The notes: a model not told the origin generated them from the sequence alone. A DNA stretch of 64,000 bases from Diphasiastrum complanatum (GCA_029204225.1 MU832623.1:1-64000), one strand, 5' to 3'; positions 16,191 through 28,721 are shown, counted from the first letter of the stretch. A program made the numbers and translations.

Positions 16191-17109
16191 AAGAGTAGTC
16201 TTGGGATCGTAAAACTATCATGCTTTGAGAGGGAGCTAAAGAAACAAGACATTTCTATTTACAAAGCTTTGCTAGCTTTCATCCCTCTGCCTGACGAAAA
16301 TGTTTGTGAACACGAAAGTCAAGAGACACGAAGCACGAAAGATTCGCAAACACCTGACGAGAAGACACAAACACAAAGGATTTGCAAACGAGAATCTTTT
16401 GTGGTCTAGCACAAAAAAGTCAGACGACGGAGATGAAACCAACAACGCGACACAAAAAGTGTTGCGGAACTTTTTTTTGCCCTCACGCTCCATGAAGGAC
16501 CAATAAGGTCATGTATATGCTGTTATTCGTGTGTCTGATTCTCTCATTCATTTAATTCCGCACATCGGTTAAAACTTTGTTGAATGCTACATTAATTTAT
16601 AAACATAGATCAACAGTGTCTGACTACATTTTGGAGGACTGTAGGAGTGATTCAGCTAGCAGTGACCAGCGATCACATCTGAACTTCATCCGAATCGCAT
16701 TGAATCATTTGTTTCACTTTCGCGACTGTTTCACGACTACGAATCAGCCAATTCTCCATCATTTGACTGAAAAACAATGAAATAACTCTTGCACAGCCAA
16801 CTCTCGCACAAGTAACCTTCGCAGATAGGATCAATAATTAGATCTGCATCAGATCCAAATACTATGAAAATCTCAGGCCAATCCGAGCCATAATTAAAAA
16901 GTTATCAAGAAAAAACCACCGTAAGAGGCCTAAAATCACACTATCGGCCAAACAAACTGATCAGATCCCTTAAGATCTAAATTGAATTCTACTGAACTAG
17001 CAAAATCCAGCATCCTTGGACTCTACCGCCGAATGAATCTGATATCTAGACGATCAATAGCCAGAAGAATAGCGAATCAAACACTGTTCATACAAATATA
17101 TGTGGATCT
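16191..17109. other. Probable copia 3' LTR region and unassigned DNA
   Basis: No protein was recognised. The position directly after a copia RNase H terminus makes LTR sequence likely for the first few hundred bases. Confidence 0.35.
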
Positions 17110-18340
17110 ATGCAAACTCCCTCGTTTCTAAATGCAAAGTACTTAATTACCTTTATTAACAAATTCTCTAGAAGAACAGTTGTTTATTTCATTAAACAGA
17201 AATCAGAGGCTTTCATCAAATTCAGACAATTCAAAGAGCATGCTGAGAATCAAACTGGCAAACAAATCAAAGCATTGAGGTCAGATAACGGGAGAGAATA
17301 CATCTCCAACAAATTCAAGGACTATTGCCTTAACAACGACATTGAGCAACAATACATCACTTTCTATTTGCCTCAGTCAAATGGTCTTGTTCCCATCGAG
17401 TCGAAGATATTCACTAGCCGGGATGTCATCTTCATCGAAGTTCAGTTTCAAGACCCCAAAGGAAAGGGCAGTCCCCATGTAGCCGACCAATCAGATTCTC
17501 TTGACGCTTTGAACTTTCCAGTTCCTCAGTCGACTATGCCTATTGAAGGTCCAAGCTCCTCTACTCTTGACGAACAACAAATCAACGATGAATCAGAAGA
17601 TGATGATGTTGCAGATCAGCAACTACAGTATGATGGAAATAATCAACTTCTTATATTACCCAAAAGATCTTCAAGGACTAGCAGACCACCTGATCGGTAT
17701 ATCGACGAGTCTGCAACTTATCTTGTTCAGGAACCAACGACTATCCAAGAGGCACTTAGTCAGCCTGATTCAGATCTTTGGAAAGAATCTATGGATAAAG
17801 AGTATTCATCTCTTTTCAAGAACAAGACGTGGACGATTGTCGAATTACATGCCAGCAAAAACTTAGTTGATTGCAAATGGATTTTCGAAGTCATGTACAA
17901 CGCAGATGGAAGCATCAACAGAAGAAAGGTACAACTTTTAGCTAGAGGATTTTCTCAAGTATACAACGTCGATTACACTGAGACCTTCAGTCCAATAGTC
18001 AAACATTCTTCTATTCGACTTTTGCTATCATTTGTCAATGCAGCAGATTTGAAAATACATCAAATGGGTGTACAAACAACATATCTCAATGGAGTTATCG
18101 AAGAAGACATTTACATGGTGCAACCCGAAGGTTATATTATCGAGGATAAACACAATAATGTTTGTAAACTCCATAAGACACTTTATGGCTTGAAGCAATC
18201 TGCTCGAGCATGGTTTCAAAGGATCAGTACTTTCCTTATTGATCACGACTATACACCTAGCTCTTCAAATTCAAACGTTTACTTCAAAGCAATGCAGCAG
18301 CCTTTTATTATTATCACTTTGTTACATTGTTTTTCAACAA
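17110..18340 (+). pseudogene. Ty1/copia integrase-RT fusion left open by an in-frame deletion
   Basis: Integrase core sequence (FKEHAENQTGKQIKALRSDN, then GREYISNKFKDYC) runs to YLPQSNG and is then joined directly to ESKIFTSRDVIFIE from the far C-terminal side of integrase. The intervening ERKNRT-to-GYK region is therefore lost. The RT half follows: KSRR-like spacer, KEYSSLFKNKTWTIVEL, ARGFSQVYNVDYTETFSPIV, NGVIEEDIYMVQPEGYI and KTLYGLKQSARAWF. It ends at SNVYFKAMQQPF, just before the catalytic YVDD. The whole fusion remains open for 438 codons. It cannot encode active enzymes. Confidence 0.85.
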
Positions 18341-18879
18341 CGATACCGATTGTAGAGTCAAATATCTTCTATAGTAGTATCCCTCTTGCCTGTCAACAAG
18401 GGTTAGTTCACTGGATAGGCACCTAACTATGCATAGATGCTACTTTTAGTTAGTTCCCTACTTTTCGTCTAGCTCTACCACCACTAACACTACTTTCACT
18501 AACTCTACTCCCCTAAACTACCTTCATCATGATTGTAGGTGAAAGGAAAGGGAAGATTAGAAGAGATTGAGAAGAGAAGAGAGAAAGTGAGAGATAGAGA
18601 GTGAGAGTGGAGGTTAGCACAAATGCTCCTTATGCTTGCTAATGGAGAAACATTAACTAAGACAACCAATAAACATGAAAATAGAAAGCAATGGAAAACA
18701 CAATCAAAAGCATTAGCAAGTAGTGAATAGCAATTGAGGATGTTTCTCTCAAAAAAGTGGTAGAGTTTCCTCCTCATTAAGCATGGAAATAGAGTACAAA
18801 TGGTGTCTTATTATAAACGGGAAAGGCCCTTGTCCCAAAATCCTATTGGCTAATATTTACATTGATCCTATCCATTCAT
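18341..18879. other. Unassigned DNA between copia fusion and repeat R2
   Basis: No protein-like frame was recognised. There is a purine-rich patch at 18540-18610. Confidence 0.35.
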
Positions 18880-19115
18880 CTTGGACCCAATTTGATCCAA
18901 GGGTCCACAAAAAGTACATTGGAAATCACAAGATTCATGTGAGTCCAAAATTGGACCCAACTCTAAAAAAGTAAACTCTAAGTCTAAAATTGACTTTGGG
19001 CCTCAAGTTTGATTTTAATTACAAAGGGACCCAAGTCTATTATTTTATTTACAACTTAACTTGCGTGCTCATTGAGCCATGGGCTTATACGCGCAAGATG
19101 TCATGCCCTCGCAAC
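18880..19115 (+). repeat. Dispersed repeat R2, copy 2
   Basis: It is the homologue of 14370-14620 (AGATTCATGTGAG, TTGGACCCAA, TTATACGCGCA, TGCCCTCGCA). A short inverted repeat TGTTGGGA/TCCCAACA lies just beyond it near 19150. Confidence 0.5.
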
Positions 19116-19475
19116 ACATTTTATTGGTCAATTTTATTTATTTACAAAGTGTTGGGAATACTCCCAACAAGACCCACGACCTGAAGTAGTGTCGGTCCCT
19201 CGGCACTCTGCCGGTTTAGTAGAGAGTCTTCTTGGCCCGCCTCTAGTGGATCATGAAATTAATGCGGTCCGGTTTCTTCAAGTCCTTGGGTGTGTGAAGA
19301 GTCTTGTGGACTCCTGTCAGCCAAACTTGGTCGACCCACGCTTGGAATTTGTGCGTCTAGGGATCGTCAAGAAATGCAGCTCGGTAATAGACTCGAGTGA
19401 TTGGCAACTGATCTTCGACTTTGTCGGAGGCTAGTGCCTTATTAGGATCAAAGAATATGGGGGGAGAAGATTGTC

Positions 19476-22321
19476 TCACTTGGTTTCAATCCCCATTAAA
19501 TGCTCTAAGTCCCGAGCGTAAGTGGCTACCGCGCGGACTGTTGGATCAGGGCGATTGAAATATTTATTGGCAAATAGGGTGAGAGCCCTTCGGGCATCTA
19601 CATCCGTATCCCAACCGTGTTCTGATGGAATTCTTGGCCAATTGAAGTTTTGAATAGTGATCTTGTCCAGAGGGGTGCTGCATTCTGCCCATTTGGATCA
19701 TCGTGTGCATGGTAGGAAGTGCGCGTTCACCCATAGTTGTTGCGGACTTGTCACATAGGCCTTGATGGCCGCAGGGTCTCTTTCAAAGAGCTGCCACTCT
19801 GATTGTGGTTGGAGGGCGGGTAGTACTTGTAACTCGTTGCCTTTTATTGTCTGCGTCGAAATGATATCTACCAGCTGCCTCTTGATGACTCGTGGGGATA
19901 CTTAGCTAGAAATTCATTTATTTTCTCCTCCACGGACTTTGGTCGTCGGAAGGCCCGACTAGCATATATGGTGCACGAGCCTCTTGATGAGGAGGATTGT
20001 CCTTTCTCTTGGCTTTGGCTCACATCTGCATCTTGGCCTTGGTCCCACATTTCAACACCCGTATCAGTTGGTCCTTGGTCTTGGCCTTCGGACCCTTGAT
20101 CGTGACTTATCCCCCCTGTTGCTTGTTGGCCTTGGTCCTGGCTAGTGTTTGCCTGTGCAACATCAAAAATAGGTGGCTGTGGAATCACCACTGGGGTGGG
20201 TTGGGTCTTCTTCTCCGTGTACTGCTGGCAAGCCTTGAGGGCTTGTTTGGCCTGGGCAAGCTCGTGAGTTACACTTGTCCGGTACTTGTCAAACTCCGCC
20301 TGATAGCTGTTCAATGTTTGACTATATACCTGCACCTAACGCCTGAAGAGATTCATCTCTGCTTGAGAGACCAGCCTTGAGTCTGGTGCGTGTTGAGCTA
20401 GCCAAGTGAGTTTTTTGCTTTGTAAGGCTTTCACTTTCGCCCCCAGGCACGTATTCTCTGGTTCATAAATTTGTAGTTGCACCTGGAGGGGAGTAAACCG
20501 TTGGGACGCTTCGGACTGAAGCTCCTGCACCTTTGTGGAGGCATCTGTCAGCGCCTTGGAGAGGCTTTGAATATATTGGTTTAGGCCATCCTCCTTCTGC
20601 TGCAACTTGGCAATCTCCCGGTGCCCGTCTTGTTCATGTTGTTGAGCTATAGGAAGCTCTTGCTGCAACTTCGTGAGTTCCGCTCGCAGCTGGGTGTTGT
20701 TTGTTGCCAAGTGGAGTACCCGACTTTCCAAAGTGGCCCTGGCTGCTACTGCCTTCTGGATGTATGTCCCCAAGGTTTGGTACGTCGTCGTTAAATTTGT
20801 TGGAACAGTCGGTACACTAGCACTAATAGGGGCTTGTGTGGTAGTGGCCCTGACGACTGGTGCAGTGTCGTCATCGTTGTCTTCGATTAGGCTCTCAGGG
20901 GACCTTCTGTCATCTGGGGCGGTGGGATCTGTCCGATCTGGTGATGGTATGAAGATTGTATGAACAAATGCGTCATCAGGCAACAGTTGGTTGCCCTCGG
21001 CAACCTTTGATGTTGAAACAGGTGGTGGTGGAGTAACAGAAGTGGAAATAGGGGTGGGGATAGTTTGTCCAAACGAGAGAATGGGTGGAACAGAGGGGAA
21101 CTGGAGGGTAGTGTGGAGTACGAAAGATGAAGATGGAGTGAAAATGGTCTGGCATGACAATGAAAAGTTGATGACTTGCATCCACATCAGAGTGTCCGAA
21201 GACAACTGAGAGTCAGAGGATTAAACCGGAGAGGAGCAACGGTGGAGACAAGAGCAATGGAGGATGTGATAGTGATGGAAGAGGTAGTAGATAATGGAAC
21301 AGAAGTAGAAGTGGTATCAACAGAGGAGACTGGAGTGGAAACAGAAGCAGTTGTGGATGGAACAGAAAGAAGAGGAGTGATAGCCGAGACAGGAAGAGGA
21401 GGTTGTACAGAAGAATAAGTGACAATGGTTGATGGAGTGGTTACTACTATGGTGGTGGTATGTTGTTTGGTGGTAGGTGGAGATGAGGAAGAAGGGGCAG
21501 CACCACGCATTCTTTTGCTGATCGTCGTGTTAGTAACTGCATGTTGGGAGGATGTGGATGCAGCAGATGGCGAATAGAGGTTAGTGTGCGTCACAATGGA
21601 AGATAGAAGGCTGGAACGGCAAAAACTATGCACTTTTGTCTCAAGAAGTACGCAGACAAAATTACACAGCAGGGGACCTGCTGCGATACGCTCACGGGTG
21701 TTGGGTTTGATGGAGATGGTTAGTTCGTGAATGAGGAAGGCATGCTAGTCGTATGGCACAACCGTAGGGCCAGAGAATATCAGGAAGGAATCCACTATTT
21801 GACTCAGCAGCGTGGACTGGATTCTGTCCTTGCAAAATATTGAAACAACTAGAAAGCTGTTTAACAGATCCGCAACTCACTGTATGATTGGTTCTGTGAT
21901 AGCCTCTATCAGGTAACCGTTGTTAGTTTGGATCGGGATTTCTGGTGCAGTCTGGATGACAAAAGGTCTGATCAGGGCTTTTGCCTGACGATGGGAGATG
22001 GGCTAATGATCACCGGAGATAATGCCGATGGTGACCATCGAGTCCGCGTTAATCTGTACCTTACGTGGTACCCTGGTACAGGAAGTGGAAACGTGACTTC
22101 GACGCTTCCCAGGTGGCGTAAGCGTGAAGGGTGAGGCCCATGTTAATGTCAGAATTGAAAAGCACCGGAAAAAAATCCATTGCCTCAAGGAGTGGGCCAG
22201 CAGTCTAAAGCCATGGTTGAATCAGAGTATTAGAAGGCAAGGGCCAAATCTAGGTGGCAGAGGGTATCTTGCACTGGATCACCTGCCTGGTGCTAGAGGC
22301 TTCAAAAGATGAGGAGGCCAT
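19476..22321 (-). pseudogene. ORF3 copy B: large third ORF downstream of gypsy pol (Ser/Thr-rich, acidic, coiled-coil), about 950 codons, decayed
   Basis: It starts MASSSFEASSTRQVIQCKI at 22321 with in-frame stops. DINMGLTLHAYATWEASKSR follows. A Ser/Thr/Pro-rich region (21633-21187) and an acidic segment (PSPDRTDPTAPDDRR, ESLIEDNDDD) precede a long heptad-rich coiled coil (ATLESRVLHLATNNTQLRAE, KLQQELPIAQQHEQDGHREI) within 21205-20336. After one stop codon the same frame continues to 19868 with a second coil and a Gln/Gly-rich QDQG stretch. After a frameshift the C-terminus (SEWQLFERDPAAIKAY, WPRIPSEHGWDTDVDARRAL) ends at 19476. It lies in the same sense as gypsy pol, about 0.9 kb after integrase. 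I do not recognise the family. Confidence 0.65.
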
Positions 22322-23240
22322 GTTAGTAGTAGTTAAAGTGCGAAAAAGTTGAAAAAATGGTGGAAAAGATAAAAAGAAGTGGAAATGTGAAAAATAGTGA
22401 ATAACAAGTGTTGGATGTAAGAACAACAGTTCAGAGTGCAGATTTGGATTCAGAGTATGCAGATGATGGCTTGTATGAAGTTTGGTTGCAATCAGAGAAC
22501 TTGGAAATTTCAGTGGAAATTTGAACACAGCTTCGCCAGCAAAGGTGACAAATGACTCGCATTCAGCCCTTATATAGCAAAAATTAGAGTGTGTATTAGG
22601 TGAAATCCACTTTTCCTTGTTCAGTTCCACCCAAAATTTGGCAGGGACCTTCTTCACAAAATTCTAAGACCACAGAGAAGTGCGAGAGTTCAGAAGGTGA
22701 TTTCACTACCCTGCGAAGGTTCTGCGAGGAATCTGACAGTCTGCGAGGGTTCAATCCTCGCAGGGAGTGAATGCTCGCACAACATGTTCATGTGGTTGGA
22801 TTTTCAAGATCAAACCATGTAGGCAGGCTAATTTCATTGCTCTGATTCCATTTATGCCCTTTGCGAAGGTTGGTTTGATGATTTTGATGCTTTGTGAAGG
22901 TTCTGAAGATTTAGCTTCTGGGAACCCTTGCATACACTCAAAAATGATGATTTCTATATCAGGAACTCTCATAGAGATTTTCATGGATGCATTTGGGTCA
23001 GATCTAGTGACTTTCCAAGTTTCAAGAGCTATCTCCCAGGGGATCTCCAAAAATCATGAAAAAAGTGCTCTTTTAGAGTGTTTTTTGACGAGATCTTGAG
23101 ATTCTTTGATTTTTAACTTTTGCAAACTGGTAATCTGCTTTATCCATGTTAGATATGACTGTTGGTAGTTCTCTGAAAAATCTGATAGATATTTGGTAGC
23201 AGATCCATCAGTTTTGGGTGAAATTTGAAAGCGCACAATG
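22322..23240 (-). repeat. Spacer between gypsy integrase and ORF3, with GCGAAGGTT motifs and a hairpin
   Basis: It is homologous to 27600-28500 along most of its length. It repeats TGCGAAGGTTCTGCGAGG-type motifs around 22700-22920 and carries a perfect hairpin at 22741-22763. Frames here are shadows. Confidence 0.65.
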
Positions 23241-23800
23241 ATATTTTCGTAGGGGAGCTTGGCAGTTGTCCTAGCATCAACTACTCTTACTGCCTTGGCT
23301 TCGACCCACTTGGTGAGATAGTCGGTGGCTACAATTATGTATCAAACCTGGGTACTCCTTGTTGTAGGGTGAATTGGACCGATGTAATCCAATCCCCACT
23401 TTTCGAATGGTATTTGGGCTAAGACCGGGTGTAGTAGGTCATAATTCAATCTCGTTGGTCTCCTTGCCCTTCGGCACACATCACACTTCCTCATGTATTC
23501 CTCCGTATCCTTATGAATCATTGGCCACCAACATCCTGATTGCAGGATCTTGTGAACTGTAATGTCGGATGCAAAATGGCCTCCACCCATGCCTTCATGT
23601 GAAAGCAAAATGATCTGGGTGGTCTCATGAGGAAGAATACACCGTCGAAGAATCCCATATGGTCCTCTTCGGTATAATTGGCCGGCAATCAGCTGATGAG
23701 GTCTAGCTTTCAAGATCAATTTTTGTTGATTTGCCTTTGGTAGTGATTTGTCTGGTTGGCCCCGCATTAGATATTTAACAATGTCGATAGCCATTATGGT
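23240..23800 (-). pseudogene. Ty3/gypsy integrase: H2C2 finger and start of core, truncated
   Basis: The zinc-binding part reads HEGMGGGHFASDITVHKILQ through RKCDVCRRARRP (His-His-Cys-Cys). The core starts PFEKWGLDYIGPIHP with the first catalytic Asp. A short frame-shifted continuation (YLTKWVEARAV-like) stops at about 23245, where the spacer sequence begins, so the second Asp and the Glu are gone. Confidence 0.85.
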
Positions 23801-23847
23801 ACTGTGTCCACGTAAAATAAGGCAGCATCGGCCAGCTCATCATCGGG

Positions 23848-24160
23848 CTAGGTTGCAACCTCCTTTCCCTTGATTTGCGACACATGATCTGCCATGTAGT
23901 GTTGTTTTCCCTTGCAGACTACTATCCGAAAATCAAACTCCAACAACAAAAGTAGCCATCTAGTAATTCTCCCTGTGTTGCAAGTTTTGTTAATGAGATA
24001 GCGCAAGGGTTGATGGTTCGTATAAAAAGCAAAATGTGTGGCCATCAGGTAGTGCCGAAATTTCTTAACTGCATAGATCATCGCCAATGCTTCCCGCTAT
24101 GTGGTTGAATAATTCATTTCTGTATCACTGAGCTGTCGGCTTGCAAATCAGATTGGAAAA
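23848..24160 (-). pseudogene. Ty3/gypsy RNase H remnant
   Basis: MAMIYAVKKFRHYLMATHFA, then FYTNHQPLRYLINKT and LLEFDFRIVVCKGKQHYMAD, is the end of the RT-connected RNase H. Upstream parts continue in other frames. Confidence 0.85.
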
Positions 24161-24319
24161 TCCTTTTTGTGTTCTCCTGGCTGGGTTAAGACTACTATAA
24201 CTGCATACTTCGATGCGTCTGTATGCACATGAAACTCAATGGACCAATTGGGTAGACGTAAGATTGGTGCTGAAACCAATGCATCTTTAAGCTTTTGGAA
24301 AGCCTTTAGGACTTCCTTG

Positions 24320-25030
24320 TTCTAATGTGGATCCGTTGTGAATTTGTAAATTGGTCGGGCTAACTCCGCAAAATCTAGAATGAAGATCCTATAATAGTTA
24401 GCATGACCCAAGAAGATGTAGACTTCATGGACCATCCCTAGTGGTGGTAGATCAACAATGATCATGATCTTTGATAGGTCTGTGGCGATCCCGTGTCTAG
24501 ATACTATATGGCCGAGAATCAAGCCATGTGACATTTTTCTGGATTCAATGAGATCTGAACATTGTGGCATTTTTGTAGCACCTTCTCCAAATTGGATAAG
24601 TGTTATGAGTCTGGTCCATGCACGCACAGATCATCCAAGAAAATTTCCAAAAATTTTTGCAAATACTCTTTGAATGCCACTGCATGACATGCTAGAAAGT
24701 GCTTGGGGCATTACAAAGTTCGAATGGCATCACCTTATAGGCATAGGTTTCTCATTTCGTGGCGAATGCTGTCTTATACTAGTCTTGGAGTGCTACCTTC
24801 ACCTGGTTGTAACAGCTGAAGCCATCTAAAAAATTGTAGGCTTCGGCCCCAGCTACTCTGTCATGGACACTTTTCGTAAAGGGTAAAGGAAAATGATCCT
24901 TTTTGGTGACTACATTTTGTGCTTTCATATTCACACAGATTCGTATTTTGCCATTCTTCTTGGGTACTATAACAATCGGCAATACCCATTTCGTGTGCCC
25001 GACTTCATAAATGAAATCTGCATCTAACAA
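24320..25030 (-). pseudogene. Ty3/gypsy reverse transcriptase remnant
   Basis: 25030-24779 reads LPIVIVPKKNGKIRICVN, KKDHFPLPFTKSVHDRVAG and YNFLDGFSCYNQVKV. Further left one frame gives the catalytic FLDD box as FLDDLCVHGPDS near 24640-24605, and ILGHIVSRHGIATDLSKI follows at about 24540-24490. Several stops and frameshifts inactivate it. Confidence 0.88.
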
Positions 25031-25033
25031 CTT

Positions 25034-25761
25034 CTACAACTCCTGTTTGATCAATTTTGTGTAGTTCGGGTTGCAGCGGTAGTAACGACTCACCTTGGGG
25101 ATTGCTCCATCCACCAAGGGTATGGTGTATTGGACTACTGTTGGTGGAATGCCCTTCAGATCACTGTAACTCCAGGCAAAACAATCCTTGTATTCCACCA
25201 ACAATGATCGTAGTCTCTTGAATTGCGTGGGCATTAACTGCTCTCCCACATGCACTATCTTCTCTTCTTCACCTGGCTTGGCGAGATTCATTGGCTGTGT
25301 CCGCGCAGGTCCCTCGAAGTCTTGTTCTGTCGGTGTCTGATTTTGGTCAGATTCTCGCTGGGCTTGCGGTATCATAATTACCACGTCGTCCAAGGTATAA
25401 TTCTTGATAGTCTTAGGCATCTCGTGCATTGGAGCTCGTCGAGATTCCTCTTTCAACATATTGATCTCAGCCCGACTGGTCATCTTTTGGTTCTTCTCAT
25501 CTGAGTAGAAGATGACGTCGTATCTGAGTCCATCTTGATTGACTTCAAGGAGTCCAACACCTCCTTTTTGCTCTTTTTTGTCATATTGGTGGATTCATCC
25601 TTGTTGTCTTTCATCAAAACTGGTGTGACATTCGCCTCGTGGTTGCGAATATCAACATCCATTGTAGCTATAGTGTTATAGAATTGAGAATAGAGATAGA
25701 AAAGGATCATAAAATCAAGGTTTACCAACCTAGGAATCCTCGATGGTCTTCTACAACTCAA
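25034..25761 (-). pseudogene. Gypsy polyprotein segment upstream of RT
   Basis: 25483-25034 contains YKDCFAWSYSDLKGIPPTVV and YTIPLVDGAIPKVSRYYRCN, the standard lead-in to gypsy RT. 25672-25480 contains MDVDIRNHEANVTPVLMKDN, which matches 29378-29148 of the second copy. Homology stops near 25672, where the element is cut by unrelated sequence; gag and a clear protease active site are not present. Confidence 0.75.
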
Positions 25762-27361
25762 AATAGATCAAATCAGCAACATGCAATCAACATGCAAGCA
25801 AATGCAGTGACATGCAATCAACATGCAAGCAACTGTGGAAACATGCAAGCAATCTGAAGAATTCTAGAGGCATGCATACAACATGCATGGACTAGTACTT
25901 GCACATGCAAATGAAAAAAATCAGATTGACTTCTAATTGCTTCTATTCATAAGGAATGATAGAATCTATGTAGTAGAAATCTTGTGTAATTGATTTGATT
26001 CAATTCTAACTATTCACTGTGGAGAAATGAAGGAACAAACAAATCAGATCCAACGCCCAATCAGATCTGAATGATGGTTGTTTTGGTCATGGAAATAATT
26101 TGATTGAAGCTAAAAAGCATAGGAATGGTAGCGCCCTCCTCCAAGGATCAGTATGCAACTGTCCTCATCGAAATCTGATGAGAGGAGAAGGAGAAATAAG
26201 TAAATGATCAGATCAGATCTTACTGCGAGCTACTAGACAATCTGAGATGGAAGAGACAACAAAGTGATGAAAAATGGAAGATTATTCTAGAAATCACACT
26301 CTCCAACTCGTGCATGTGTCTAATTTGTCTTGCATGCATCTTGCATGTTGCATGCAAACTAGGATATGTGGCAAATTAACTTATTCTCCCCCATGCACAT
26401 ATGCATGGGGGTCTACCAAACTCAAGTGGACAAGTGGCATCATCATGCAAGAAGGCCCTCCACGAGTTTGTACTAAAAAAATTTGCCTAAGTTTATTTGG
26501 GCCTTAAAAACTTTGGCCCCAAATAAAACCATGTGCTATGTTTTATTTATTTAACTAGGTTTATTTGCTATCCATGACTTGTTGCCTATGAGTTTCCCTT
26601 CCTAACCTTGCCCACTCCTCTTCTTGTAACCAATCTCTTGATTTGCGGCCTATTCAATTCCTTGTCATGGTCGTCTTAGAGCCTAATGTCTGCCTCTGAC
26701 TCTTTGCCATTAACAATTTAAAGACAAAAATTCGAAAACCCTTTAATAACTTTTAGGACCGATTTTAAGTTGATTTGGATGATTAGTCTAGCTAATACTA
26801 ATCGTTGATTGTAAAACCGATTCAAGAATGTCTGGCAGTTGTGAAGGCAGTCTAACCTCACTAAGGGAAACACTAAACCTATATGTCATCTGCTAACTGT
26901 CTCATCGATTAATGTTTTAAGGCTTTGTCTATGATTACATAGTAAAACAAGGTGATGTTCGTAGTTCAAGAAATAATGCTGCTTGAATTGAACAAACCAC
27001 ATTGTTGTCTAATCGTTGAACAATAATTGAGCTTTGTAACACTTGCTTCGGCTATCAAGAATTTCTAACGAACAAGGTATAAGCCTATTGATTGAGGGAA
27101 ATCCTAATAGCCCTTGTAGCTTTTTGAAAGTCATGGCTTTCCATAGTGGAATGGTTCTTGTCCATTTCAGAGTTCCTTAGGCTATCTGAAAATTGTCGGT
27201 AGACTGTTAGGAATTTGCCTTGCCGATTGCCATTGAAAGAGCCTGTGGTCATGAACGGCCTTATTTTTGACTCCATACCCAATGGAGCTTGAGCTGTAAT
27301 TGTGGTATAGACCGACTTCCGTTAGCATTTTCTTAGATTGGCATTCTATTTAAGGGTCGTT
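25762..27361. other. Unassigned DNA, rich in GCATGC/CATGCAA words
   Basis: Short tandem copies of CATGCAATCAACATGCAAGC occur at about 25780-25850, with GCATGC clusters at 25870-25900 and 26325-26360. This is possibly LTR sequence of the neighbouring element. No protein was recognised. Confidence 0.4.
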
Positions 27362-27568
27362 TTATAATCCCTCATAAGCGTGAAGGGCGAGGCCCATGTT
27401 AATGTCAGAACTAAAAAGCATTGTTACTTCAAGAAGAGGACCAGCCATCTGAAACCATGGTTTGATCAGGGTGTCAGAAGACCATGGCCAAATCTGGGTG
27501 GCGAATGATATGTTGCGCTTGATCACCTCCTTGGTGCTAGAGTTGTCAGAAGAGGAAGAAGAGGCCAT
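27362..27568 (-). pseudogene. ORF3 copy C: N-terminal fragment
   Basis: MASSSSSDNSSTKEVIKRNI, then TLIKPWFQMAGPLLEVTMLF and SDINMGLALHAY, matches the start of copy B without internal stops. It is cut at about 27372. It lies downstream of a gypsy integrase C-terminus on the same strand, as in copy B. Confidence 0.7.
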
Positions 27569-27599
27569 GTTAGCAGTGGTAGTTAGAGTCTGTTACAAG

Positions 27600-28700
27600 G
27601 AAAAAGTGATAAAAAAAGTGACAGAAATGTGAGAACGGTACAAAGGCTTGGAAAAGTGGACAACAATGAAAAATGGAAAAAGGATATTGGCAACGGTAGT
27701 ATTGAGCGCAGATATGAGTTCAGAGAGTGTAGATGATGGCCGATAGGAGTTTTAGTAGCAAACGGAGAACGTGGAAATTTTGCTTAAAATTTCAGTAGAG
27801 CTTTGCTAGGCAAAATGACAAATGACTCAAATTTTACCCTTATATAGCGGAATTTAGAGTGCGTATTAGGTGAAATCCACTTTTCCCAGTTCAGTTCCAT
27901 CGAAATCTCTATAGGGACCTTCTTCACAAAATTCTAAGACCTCAGAGAAGTCTGCGAAGGTTCTAAAGATGATTTGACTGCCCTGCAAAGGTTCTGCGAG
28001 GGTTCAGACACTTTGCAAGGGTTGAATCCTCGCAGTAAGTGATCTCTCACACAACTTGTTCCATATGTTGGATTTTCAAGATCAGACCATGTAGGAAAAC
28101 TAATTTTAATGTTTTGATTCCATTTATGCCCCTTGCGAAGGTTGGGTTGATGATCTTGATGCTCTGCGAAGATTCTGAAGACTCTACCCTTCTAAAATAT
28201 CGCAAACACTCAAAATTGATGATTTGTCCATCAATAAGTCTCGTAGAGATTTTCATAGATGCATCTGGGTCAGATTTGATGATTGTTAAAGTTTCAAGAG
28301 CTAACTCCCAAGGGATCTCCAAAAATCATGAAAAAATTGTTCTTTTTGAGTGTTTTTTGACGAGATCTTGAGATTCTATGATCCTTAACCCCTGCAAACT
28401 GGTAATCTATTGCACCCATGTAAGATCTGACTATAGGTAGTTCTCTGAAAGTTTTGATATGTATTTGGTAGCTGATCCATTAGTTTTAGTGAATTTTGTC
28501 CTTATTTTGCCACGTTTTCCTGATATTAGGGTCCCTGATTTGCAAAATGAGAGGCTGAATGGTGGTACCTGATGATCTGCTTCCCTGGTGATTCTATCTG
28601 ATCTAGATCCCTCTTGAATCTTGTTGGATCTCCCTTGATCTGATTTGATTTTCCTATATCTGGTTGTGATGGCCATGCAGATGGACTTTACGTGTCGTGC
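27600..28700 (-). repeat. Gypsy integrase-ORF3 spacer, second copy
   Basis: It aligns with 22330-23240 over most of its length (GAGATCTTGAGATTCT, GCAAACTGGTAATCT and GTAGTTCTCTGAAA shared). The 22741 hairpin is decayed here. Confidence 0.7.
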
Positions 28701-28721
28701 CATCACCAACCTGGATCTGTC

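Noticed and set aside
22751-23236. Several short frames on both strands
   Set aside because: They lie in the integrase-ORF3 spacer, and equivalent frames are broken differently in the homologous spacer at 27600-28500.
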